From Sphingopyxis chilensis (GTDB lineage Bacteria; Pseudomonadota; Alphaproteobacteria; Sphingomonadales; Sphingomonadaceae): a DNA stretch of 64,000 nt. A program made the translations under genes and the position numbers. How positions within the stretch are numbered: the stretch's first letter is position 1; every line of letters begins with the position of its first letter. The stretch spans positions 2,823,501 through 2,887,500 of the forward strand of contig NZ_CP142394.1 in NCBI RefSeq assembly GCF_035930445.1. The letters run 5' to 3'. The notes under the pieces are model-generated. The model made no database searches, was not told the origin of the DNA, and saw only the letters and a program-made list of their open reading frames with translations. Shown one piece after another: positions 38,569 to 46,052 of this stretch.

Positions 38569-38634
38569 GACCCCGCCTATCACCCGCGCCCATGAAGGTG
38601 GCAACCCCCACCCCGTCAATGACGAACGGATAGA

Positions 38635-39429
38635 TTAGGCCGGAATCGTGCTTTCGTCGAAGAACAGCACTTGCGAGATCGCCGCGCGCAGCGTCGCGGG
38701 CTGATACGGCTTGGTGAGCAGGAAGGCCGGCTCGGGGCGGTCGCCGGTGAGCAGCCGTTCGGGAAAGGCGGTGATGAAGATGACCGGCACTTTAAGGTCG
38801 GTGAGGATTTCCTGCACCGCCTCGATCCCCGAGCTGTTGTCCGCGAGCTGGATGTCGGCGAGCACGAGGCCGGGCTGGTGCTTCTGCGCCTCGTCGACCG
38901 CCTCGCGGTGCGTCGTCGCGACGGCGACGACGTCATGGCCGAGGTCGCGGACAATCATTTCGATGTCCATCGCGATGATCGGCTCGTCCTCGATGATCAG
39001 GATGCGCGCGCGCGTCTGGCGGTCGATCTCGTCGGTCGCGTCGGCGATCAGCGAGCGCACCGCCTCGGCATCGCGGCCAATGATGCGCCCCGTGTCCTCG
39101 GCACTGAAACCTTCGACCGCAGTGAGCAGCAACGCCTGCCGCGCCAGCGAGGGAATGCGGCGGAGCCGCGCGTCGGCAATCGCGATATCGGTCAGCGTGT
39201 CGCTGTCGTTCGCCGCCGCCTGTTCGGCCATCAATCCGAAATTGTCGTGTACCATCCGGTACAGCTGGATGCGCAGGTCGGCGCCGGTATCGATCGCCCC
39301 GGGGTCGGCCACCAGCGTTTCGAGCAGCCGGGCGACCAGCGCATCGCCGTTCTGCTGGCTTCCGGAAACGGACCGGCCATAACGCCGCAGATAGGGAAGG
39401 TGCGGCGCAACCGACTGACCCAATGACAT
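38635..39429 (-). CDS. phyR: PhyR-type general stress response regulator
   Basis: The 264-residue protein has an N-terminal sigma-factor-like domain (residues 1-135, VARLLETLVADP and LARQALLLTAVEGFSAEDTGRIIGRDAEAV) fused to a C-terminal receiver domain (RILIIEDEPIIAMDIEMIVRDLG; phospho-acceptor near Asp192 in LADIQLAD; KPYQPATL). This inverted architecture is diagnostic for PhyR. When phosphorylated it sequesters the anti-sigma factor NepR and frees the sigma factor EcfG. The nepR gene is divergent, 210 bases away. No adjacent PhyR kinase is seen. Confidence 0.96.
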   Translation of the reverse strand: MSLGQSVAPHLPYLRRYGRSVSGSQQNGDALVARLLETLVADPGAIDTGADLRIQLYRMVHDNFGLMAEQAAANDSDTLTDIAIADARLRRIPSLARQALLLTAVEGFSAEDTGRIIGRDAEAVRSLIADATDEIDRQTRARILIIEDEPIIAMDIEMIVRDLGHDVVAVATTHREAVDEAQKHQPGLVLADIQLADNSSGIEAVQEILTDLKVPVIFITAFPERLLTGDRPEPAFLLTKPYQPATLRAAISQVLFFDESTIPA

Positions 39430-39530
39430 ATTTTACCTCCTGATAGCCCTAAAAAACCGGGGTGGACGCGTCCGGAAAAGGGACAAGCCCCCATGCCTCC
39501 CCGCCACCATCCGATATATTTCAACCTTTG

Positions 39531-39555
39531 GGAACGATTTAGCCTTAAAATAGTT
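39531..39555 (+). promoter_or_regulatory. Candidate sigma-EcfG promoter upstream of nepR
   Basis: GGAAC at 39531-39535 and AGTT at 39552-39555 are 16 bases apart, close to the alphaproteobacterial EcfG consensus (GGAAC, 16-17 bases, CGTT). It points to nepR, whose ATG is 85 bases downstream. A second GGAAC at 39566 lacks a matching -10. No similar site reads toward phyR. Confidence 0.6.
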
Positions 39556-39639
39556 TCATGGCGAAGGAACAAACGCGCCATTGCTCTTTGGTGTATGCGC
39601 GGTTAGCAAAAGGCCCTATGTTCAGCGGATGCCTCGATA

Positions 39640-39810
39640 ATGTCGTCTAAAGCCGGTTCGCCACGCAGCGAGGCCTCCGGTAAGCACGCGGATAAAAAAC
39701 CCCCGGCCAAGGGACAGGACGTCAACGGCGCCCTGCGCCGCGCCTATGAATCGACGGTGGACGAGACGATTCCCCAATCCTTGCTGGACCTGCTGAGCAA
39801 ACTCGACTGA
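39640..39810 (+). CDS. nepR: NepR anti-sigma factor
   Basis: This 56-residue gene is too short for ordinary ORF cut-offs. The C-terminal half, ALRRAYESTVDETIPQSLLD followed by LLSKLD, matches the NepR core that binds EcfG sigma factor and PhyR. The N-terminus is polar and basic (SSKAGSPRSEASGKHADKK), as in other NepR proteins. It is divergent from phyR. Unusually, the ecfG sigma gene does not follow; the next gene (tgt) is on the opposite strand with its stop one base away. Confidence 0.9.
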   Translation: MSSKAGSPRSEASGKHADKKPPAKGQDVNGALRRAYESTVDETIPQSLLDLLSKLD

Positions 39811-39811
39811 G

Positions 39812-40936
39812 TCAGCGCTTGTAGCGCGCGTCGAAATCGCTCTGGAACGACGAGAAGCTGCCCGCGGCGATCGCGTCGCGCATTCGTTGCATCAGATCCT
39901 GATAGAAATGCAGATTATGCTGCGTCATCAGCATCGCGCCGAGCATCTCGCCCGAGCGGACGAGGTGATGCAGGTAGGCGCGCGACCATGTCGCGCACAC
40001 GGGGCACCCACAGCCTGAATCGAGCGGCGCCTGATCCTCGGCGAATTTGGCATTGCGGATATTGATCGGGCCAGCCCAGGTGAACGCCTGCCCGTTGCGT
40101 CCCGATCGCGTCGGCAGCACGCAATCGAACATATCGACCCCGCGCGCGACGGCGCCGACCAGGTCGTCGGGTTTGCCCACGCCCATCAGGTAGCGGGGGC
40201 GATCGGCGGGAAGCTGCGCGGGCGCATAGTCGAGCACGCCGAACATCGCCTCCTGCCCCTCGCCGACCGCGAGCCCGCCGATCGCATAGCCGTCGAAGCC
40301 GATATCGGTCAGCGCCGCCGCCGAGCACGCACGCAATTTCTCGTCGAGCGACCCCTGCTGGATGCCGAACAAGGCCGAGCGCGCCGCATGTTCCTCGCCC
40401 GCATCGAAGCCGGCGCGGCTGCGCGCGGCCCAGCGCATCGAGCGTTCCATGCTCGCCTCGGCGCGCTTGGCATCGACGCCGTTCGGAGGGCATTCGTCGA
40501 ACGCCATCACGATATCGCTGCCGAGCAGGCGCTGGATCTCCATCGAGCGTTCGGGGGTGAGCATGTGGCGCGAGCCGTCGAGGTGGCTCTTGAACGCGAC
40601 CCCCTCCTCGCTCTGTTTGGTCAGCGCGGACAGGCTCATCACCTGATAGCCGCCACTGTCGGTCAGGATCGGCCGGTCCCAGCCCATGAATTTGTGAAGC
40701 CCGCCCAGCCGCGCCATGCGTTCGGCGGTGGGGCGCAGCATCAGGTGATAGGTGTTGCCAAGGATGATGTCGGCGCCGGTCGCGCGAACCTCTGCGGGGC
40801 GCATCGCCTTCACCGTCGCAGCGGTGCCGACGGGCATGAAGGCCGGCGTGCGAATCTCGCCGCGCCGCATGGCGATGACGCCGGTGCGCGCGGCGCCATC
40901 GGTCGCGGCGACCCGGAAAGCGAATCTGTCGGTCAT
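39812..40936 (-). CDS. tgt: tRNA-guanine transglycosylase
   Basis: The 374-residue enzyme has the Tgt signatures: [40 protein letters not shown] with the catalytic Asp, [17 protein letters not shown] with the second Asp, and the zinc site [19 protein letters not shown]. It exchanges guanine for preQ1 in the wobble position of tRNAs, the step before QueA. The queA gene lies about 10.4 kb away on the same strand rather than adjacent. Complete and normal length. Confidence 0.97.
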   Translation of the reverse strand: MTDRFAFRVAATDGAARTGVIAMRRGEIRTPAFMPVGTAATVKAMRPAEVRATGADIILGNTYHLMLRPTAERMARLGGLHKFMGWDRPILTDSGGYQVMSLSALTKQSEEGVAFKSHLDGSRHMLTPERSMEIQRLLGSDIVMAFDECPPNGVDAKRAEASMERSMRWAARSRAGFDAGEEHAARSALFGIQQGSLDEKLRACSAAALTDIGFDGYAIGGLAVGEGQEAMFGVLDYAPAQLPADRPRYLMGVGKPDDLVGAVARGVDMFDCVLPTRSGRNGQAFTWAGPINIRNAKFAEDQAPLDSGCGCPVCATWSRAYLHHLVRSGEMLGAMLMTQHNLHFYQDLMQRMRDAIAAGSFSSFQSDFDARYKR

Positions 40937-40982
40937 GGCGCGCGCCTATGGCGAGCGCCGCGCCAAAAGTCGAGCGCCGCGG

Positions 40983-41471
40983 CTAGTCGCGTGCCTCTTC
41001 GCTCGACGGCTCTTCTTCGGCCGCCTTGGCCTTTTCCTTCGGCTTTTCCTTTTCGAAGATCTTGATCAGTTCCTTCTTGCGCGCATCCGAAAGTTCCTTT
41101 TCGGCGGCGGGGAACATCTCTTCCTCCTCCTCGTCGATATGGTGGAGATAGCGGTCCTTCATCGTGCGGAAGCGCGTCAGCCAGCCGGTCGAGGAAAAGT
41201 CCATCTCGTATAATTCGGTCAGGAAATCCTCGATTTCCTTATGCTCGGCGACGCTGTGCTGCGCTTCATCGCGCAGGTCGGGGTCGGCGAGCATCGTCGC
41301 ATAGAGCGACATTTCCTCGGACGCCGCATGCGCGGTCACCTCGACGCGAAAGCTTTCGAACAGCGTGCGGCGGTCGTCGCTGTCGCCGTGCGTCGCGTCG
41401 ATCCGGTCGAGAAGCTCGCGGTGGCGGTCGTGGTCGGCCTTCAGGCGCGCGAAGATTTTGGTTTCGGTCAT
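40983..41471 (-). CDS. Hemerythrin HHE domain protein
   Basis: The 162-residue protein has the iron-ligand pattern of hemerythrin-like domains: ADHDRHRELLD, AHAASEEMSLY, HSVAEHKEIEDFL and YLHHIDEEEEEMFP. The C-terminal 35 residues are highly charged (KEKPKEKAKAAEEEPSSEE). Cytoplasmic di-iron protein, possibly an oxygen, NO or stress sensor or store; the role is not known. It is monocistronic, between tgt and the c-di-GMP gene. Confidence 0.88.
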   Translation of the reverse strand: MTETKIFARLKADHDRHRELLDRIDATHGDSDDRRTLFESFRVEVTAHAASEEMSLYATMLADPDLRDEAQHSVAEHKEIEDFLTELYEMDFSSTGWLTRFRTMKDRYLHHIDEEEEEMFPAAEKELSDARKKELIKIFEKEKPKEKAKAAEEEPSSEEARD

Positions 41472-41533
41472 GTCGGTCTCCGTCGGTTGGCGGTTCGGAG
41501 ACAGAACGGGTCAGCGCGAGGCGGGTTCCGGCG

Positions 41534-43723
41534 TCACGCCTCTTTCCAGTCGTTCGTCGTCGTGAAGGTCGGCAGCGCGAGCGCGCTCGTCTGCTGCGCC
41601 GCCGCCGCGATCAGATAGGGGGAGACGCGGTGGCGCGTGCACAGCCCGCCATTGCCGTCGCTGACCATCGTCTGTTCGAATTCGACGCCCTGCTGGTGCT
41701 TCGCCGAGCGGCGGACCGTCGCGGTGACGAGCTGCCCTTCCCCGAAATCGATCACAAAGCGCGTGCCCACGGGCACGTCCAGGATCCCCTCGATAAAGGC
41801 GCCCGTCGTCGACAGGTTGCGGATGACGACGTTATAGCGATGATTGTCGTGGATCGCGCCGACCTTGCGGAACATCGAAAAACGGTCGTTGCGCTGGCGC
41901 GCCGGCCCCGTGGGCTTGATCGTCCACGATCCCCTCTCGGCATGTTCGATCAGGTCGGCCTGCGGCACCGGCTTGCTGTAGATATAGCCCTGGACGTGGC
42001 TGACGTTGAGCTTGCGGATCAGCTCGAGCTGGTCGAGCGATTCGATGCCCTCGGCGGTCGTTTCCATCTCGAGCGCCTCGGCGAGCGCGACGATCGCGGC
42101 GATGATCGCGGCGTTGCGCGACCCCGGTATCGTCGCGTCGCGAACGAAGCTCTGGTCGATCTTGATCTTGTCGAACGGCGCCGATTGCAGATAGCCGAGC
42201 GACGAATAGCCGGTGCCGAAATCGTCGAGCGCCAGGCGAACCCCGAGGTCCTTCAGCGCCTTGAACATCTGGTTCGTTTCGGCCGTGTCGCCCAGGAACA
42301 CGCTTTCGGTGATTTCCAGTTCCAGCCGGTCGGGGGCGAGGCCCGTCACGTCGAGCGCCTGCGCGACGACCTTCGGCAGGTCAGGGTTGGCGAACTGGAT
42401 CGGCGAGACGTTGACCGCGACACGCATGTCGCCCGGCCAGCCCGCGGCGTCCTCGCACGCCTTGCGAAGCACCCATTGGCCGAGCTTCCAGATCAGATTG
42501 GCTTCTTCGGCGATCGGGATGAACACTGCCGGCGAAATCACACCGCGCTCGCGGTGGGTCCAGCGGATCAGCGCCTCCACGCCCGTCACCATGTTCGATT
42601 TGGAATTGACGACCGGTTGATAGCAAAGCGTGATTTCACCGCGCGACAACGCGTCGCGCAGATCCTCTTCAAGCATCCGGCGGTGTTCGGCCGCCTGGTG
42701 CAAATCGCTCGAATAAAAGCTGAAGCGGCCGCGACCGTTGCCCTTTGCCGCATAGAGCGCCAGATCGGCGTTGCGGACAAGGTCGTCGCTGCTCTCGCCG
42801 TCGAAGGGGGCGATGGCGACGCCGACCGACGCCCCGATGATGCAGCGGCTGCCCTCGACCGAATAGGGCTGCGACAGGCTGGCGATAATGTCGGTCGCCA
42901 TGTCGCCCAATTTGCCGCGATCCTCGATATCGGGCAGGATGATCTGAAATTCGTCGCCGCCGAGGCGGCTGACCATTTCGCGGTCGCCGACGATCTTGAG
43001 CAGCCGTTCGGCAACCTGTTTCAGCAAGGCATCGCCCGCCGGATGGCCGAGCGTGTCGTTGACCTGCTTGAACCGGTCGAGGTCGAGCAGCATGATCGCG
43101 CACGAGCGTTGCTGCTGCGCGAACGCGGCGAGCGTCGCGTCGAGCTTTTTCGAAATGTTGAAGCGGTTGGCGAGCCCGGTGAGCGAATCATAGAGCGCCA
43201 GCCGCGACGCGTCCTCGGCCGAGCGGCGTTGCTCGGTGATATCGGTGCCATTCCCCCGGTAACCGGTGAATTTGCCCGAACCGTCGAACTGCGGCCGACC
43301 TGAAATCGCCCACCAGCGGTCGTCACCCTCGAACGCGCTGCGCAGCGGCAGCTCGTGAAATTTCGACTGCTTGGTCAGCAGGAAGGGCAAGGTGCGCTGA
43401 CGCTCGCCCTGGCTGTCGACGGGCAGGAACAGCTCGGTGAAGGCGGTGCCGAGCAGTTCGCCGGTCGTCCGGCCCATCAACCGCGCCACCGAATCGGTAA
43501 TATATGTCAGGCGTCCCTTCGCGTCGGTCGACCAGAACCAACCCTGACCGCTTTCCTCGTAGTTCCGGAGCAGCAGCAGCGCGTCGTGGGTGTGCAGGTT
43601 CGCCGCGGCATCGCCGCGCTGTTTGCCGATGCGGGAGCCGAGCATCCCGAAAAAGCCGCGATGGGCTTCGTCGATATCTTCCTGTCCCCGGTCGCCGGAT
43701 TCCATCCGCGATGGCACATCCAT
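41534..43723 (-). CDS. PAS-GGDEF-EAL-PilZ cyclic-di-GMP protein
   Basis: The 729-residue cytoplasmic protein has a PAS domain (about 55-165, GWFWSTDAKGRLTYITDS), a GGDEF domain with intact RLGGDEF (about 255), an EAL domain with EALIRW and DDFGTGYSSLGYLQ (about 350-600), and a C-terminal PilZ-like domain (about 610-710, NLSTTGAFIEG). The GGDEF and EAL catalytic motifs both look intact, so synthase, hydrolase or both are possible. The PilZ RxxxR motif is degenerate but NxSxxG is kept. It is divergent from a PilZ-XRE gene and near a pilus operon. An alternative start is Met7. Confidence 0.92.
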   Translation of the reverse strand: MDVPSRMESGDRGQEDIDEAHRGFFGMLGSRIGKQRGDAAANLHTHDALLLLRNYEESGQGWFWSTDAKGRLTYITDSVARLMGRTTGELLGTAFTELFLPVDSQGERQRTLPFLLTKQSKFHELPLRSAFEGDDRWWAISGRPQFDGSGKFTGYRGNGTDITEQRRSAEDASRLALYDSLTGLANRFNISKKLDATLAAFAQQQRSCAIMLLDLDRFKQVNDTLGHPAGDALLKQVAERLLKIVGDREMVSRLGGDEFQIILPDIEDRGKLGDMATDIIASLSQPYSVEGSRCIIGASVGVAIAPFDGESSDDLVRNADLALYAAKGNGRGRFSFYSSDLHQAAEHRRMLEEDLRDALSRGEITLCYQPVVNSKSNMVTGVEALIRWTHRERGVISPAVFIPIAEEANLIWKLGQWVLRKACEDAAGWPGDMRVAVNVSPIQFANPDLPKVVAQALDVTGLAPDRLELEITESVFLGDTAETNQMFKALKDLGVRLALDDFGTGYSSLGYLQSAPFDKIKIDQSFVRDATIPGSRNAAIIAAIVALAEALEMETTAEGIESLDQLELIRKLNVSHVQGYIYSKPVPQADLIEHAERGSWTIKPTGPARQRNDRFSMFRKVGAIHDNHRYNVVIRNLSTTGAFIEGILDVPVGTRFVIDFGEGQLVTATVRRSAKHQQGVEFEQTMVSDGNGGLCTRHRVSPYLIAAAAQQTSALALPTFTTTNDWKEA

Positions 43724-43918
43724 CCAACAAACTCTTTATCTGATCCCGCCACTTGTCCGGCCGCTATGCGCGGCAACAGATTGCGATAGTGTAAATATCC
43801 AAGGACTTGCTCCAATACGAAACATCGGGAGCGGGATCACTCCGCGCGGGCGCATCGCCACCCTCGTGACTTTCACTCATCCTGCCTCATTAACCTTCCC
43901 AAGAAGCCAAATGTTAAT

Positions 43919-44608
43919 ATGGGCCTCGCGATGGGTGCGCGCATGGCAATGACTGTATATCTGAACGAAGTTCCGCGAACGGCGGGCAAGGGCCGCGCGT
44001 CGCGGCGGCAGCTGCGGCTGCCGCTGCACGGATCGAAGGCGACGGGCGCCGAGATCGAGGCGCTGGTCCACAATATTTCGGCGACCGGCATGCTTGTCGA
44101 AAGCGCCGCGGCGCTGGAAATCGGCGAGGTGATCGAGGTCAACCTGCCGCACAGCGGCAAGACGGCGACCAAGGTCATCTGGACGAGCGGCCGCCTTGCC
44201 GGGTGCCAGTTCGAAATGCCGATCTCGTCCGCGACGCTCAGCGCCGCGCAGCTGCGGAGCGTGGTGGGGCCGGATGCCCATCCCCCTGAAGACCTGCCCG
44301 CCGCCACCACGGAAAGCTTCGGCGTCCGCCTGCAACGGCTGCGCACGGCGAAGGAATTGACCCAGGGACAGCTCGCGGTCCGGCTGGGAGTCAGCGAACC
44401 GTCGATCTCGGCGTGGGAGCTCGACAAGGCGCGCCCCAAGGCCGGCCGGATCGAGGCCCTGTCGGAGGCGCTCGGGGTCGAAATTTCCGAACTTCTAGGG
44501 TTCGACGAGGCAGAAAATCTGAACGAGCTGGTCGCCAAGGCCAAGGCGCAAATCGCCAAGGCGGCGGGCGTCGATCCCGACAAGATCAGGTTCACCATCG
44601 AGATCTAG
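43919..44608 (+). CDS. PilZ domain fused to an XRE-type helix-turn-helix
   Basis: The protein (229 residues from the first ATG) has a PilZ domain at about 28-115 with the c-di-GMP motifs RRQLR (RxxxR) and NISATG (NxSxxG), and a Cro/C1-type HTH at about 137-195 (LQRLRTAKELTQGQLAVRLGVSEPSISAWELDKARPKAGRIEALSEAL). This combination suggests a DNA-binding protein controlled by c-di-GMP. It is divergent from the GGDEF-EAL gene and next to the pilus cluster, which are likely targets. The start may be any of the Mets at 43919, 43931, 43943 or 43949; no decisive ribosome site. Confidence 0.88.
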   Translation: MGLAMGARMAMTVYLNEVPRTAGKGRASRRQLRLPLHGSKATGAEIEALVHNISATGMLVESAAALEIGEVIEVNLPHSGKTATKVIWTSGRLAGCQFEMPISSATLSAAQLRSVVGPDAHPPEDLPAATTESFGVRLQRLRTAKELTQGQLAVRLGVSEPSISAWELDKARPKAGRIEALSEALGVEISELLGFDEAENLNELVAKAKAQIAKAAGVDPDKIRFTIEI

Positions 44609-44711
44609 AGCGAAAAAACTGGCGGAAATTGAAGCCATTTTCCGGCAAGCCATCAAACATTCCTTAACTCGCATCGCGTAGGGCACTCTCAGCAGAAGAG
44701 GGTGAAAGACG

Positions 44712-45131
44712 ATGAAGAAGGTTCGGCTTTACAGCGCGATCGCATGTGTTTCGGTCGCCTTCACCAGCAGCGGCGCCATGGCCGCCGAAGCGGGCAAGGC
44801 GTCGTTCGACGTGCGCGTCACCGTTCCCGAATATTGCGAGATCAACGCCTCGACGGTGCTGACGTCGCAGGGCAACGGCTTCGCCAGCGGCACGGTCTTC
44901 GAAAGCTGCAACACGCAGGAGGGCTTTCAGGTCGTCGCGTCGCACCGCCCGCTCGAACAGAATGAGGCGGTCGCGTTCAACTATGCCGGCGAATTGACCT
45001 ATCTTCGCGAGGATGGCTGGAGCCAGGTCGCCAACCGCACCGGCGCCAAATATGGTCTGCGGCCGATCAGCGTCCAGTATAGCGGCCTTTCGACGCCGCT
45101 GGCGATCAACCTGACGATCACCACGATCTGA
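44712..45131 (+). CDS. Secreted pilin-like protein, unassigned
   Basis: The 139-residue protein has a signal peptide (MKKVRLYSAIACVSVAFTSSGAMAAEA) and a beta-rich mature part with two cysteines (EYCEINA, FESCNTQ). It ends LAINLTITTI, which is like the C-terminal strands TVTVTVTTI of the two major pilins nearby. It is probably a pilus subunit or a relative, encoded convergently with the pilus operon (22 bases from the tip gene stop). GAAGAGGGTGAAAG precedes the ATG region. No further family is recognised. Confidence 0.7.
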   Translation: MKKVRLYSAIACVSVAFTSSGAMAAEAGKASFDVRVTVPEYCEINASTVLTSQGNGFASGTVFESCNTQEGFQVVASHRPLEQNEAVAFNYAGELTYLREDGWSQVANRTGAKYGLRPISVQYSGLSTPLAINLTITTI

Positions 45132-45153
45132 CGCGCCGCCGCGGCGGCAACCC

Positions 45154-46038
45154 TTACATCGGCGTGACGGTGACTGTGATCCGGTCGCGATAATTGCCCG
45201 CATGGAATGTCGGGTCCGGGTCGACGACGACCGAGACCGGATGGACATTGCCCGTCGAGCCGGTGTGGCGCGCCACCTGGATGCGATCGCCGCCGCTCCG
45301 CAGATTCATCGCGCGCCCCGACACCGTCATGCGATAAGGAATGACCTCGGGCCCGTCGATCCGGCGCAGCGCGCCCAGATTCTCCGACTGTAGATCCATC
45401 TGATATCCAGCGGTGCTGAGCACGCGGATGGCAAAGGGCGGCGACGTCGACGGCGCGTTCGGCGACAAGGTCCCCATCTCGACGCTCGCCGATCCGCGCG
45501 CGTTGCCCGCGCCGGCGAAACGGATACGCGCCACCGCCGGGATGTTGAGGCTGAGCTGGGTACGCTGGACGCCGAGCTCGGCCTGCCCGCTTCGCGGAAG
45601 CAGGAAGAATTCGAGCGCTTGGCCATAGCTTCCCGATTCAAAGCCCCAGCCCAGCTTCATGCGAACATCATAAGGGATCGACGTCTCACCCCCCGTCGGG
45701 ATGACGATGTCGACCGCCGACCGGGCGCTCGATCGTGCCCCGTCCGCATCGCCGATCGCGACGGCGCCATTCGGCCCGAACAGTTCGAACTTCGGGAAAC
45801 TCGGATCCGACGCGGCGATATCGCGGCCCACTGCAAGCCGCAGCTCGCATATCGTGTCGCCGTCGTTGCGCAATCGGACGAGGAAGCGCTCGTTCAACTG
45901 GCCATCCTCGAAGCTGCCCGCGGGCGTGAGCGCCACCGAATTGCCACCCGCGACGAAGCTCGGCACGCACTCCGCGTGCGCGGCGGTGGCAAAACTCGCC
46001 AGCGCCAGCGCGACCGGCGTTCCCATATATGCGCGCAT
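45154..46038 (-). CDS. Putative pilus tip/minor subunit
   Basis: The 294-residue protein has a signal peptide (ending ATAAHAEC) and two beta-domains, the second beginning near SLNIPAVARIRFAG and ending DRITVTVTPM, a pilin-like last strand. Two-domain last-gene subunits of chaperone-usher operons are often tip adhesins. I chose 46038 because AGGAG is eight bases ahead; the frame also starts at 46056, overlapping the usher stop by ATGA. Receptor specificity is unknown. Confidence 0.72.
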   Translation of the reverse strand: MRAYMGTPVALALASFATAAHAECVPSFVAGGNSVALTPAGSFEDGQLNERFLVRLRNDGDTICELRLAVGRDIAASDPSFPKFELFGPNGAVAIGDADGARSSARSAVDIVIPTGGETSIPYDVRMKLGWGFESGSYGQALEFFLLPRSGQAELGVQRTQLSLNIPAVARIRFAGAGNARGSASVEMGTLSPNAPSTSPPFAIRVLSTAGYQMDLQSENLGALRRIDGPEVIPYRMTVSGRAMNLRSGGDRIQVARHTGSTGNVHPVSVVVDPDPTFHAGNYRDRITVTVTPM

Positions 46039-46052
46039 CCATCCCACTCCTG

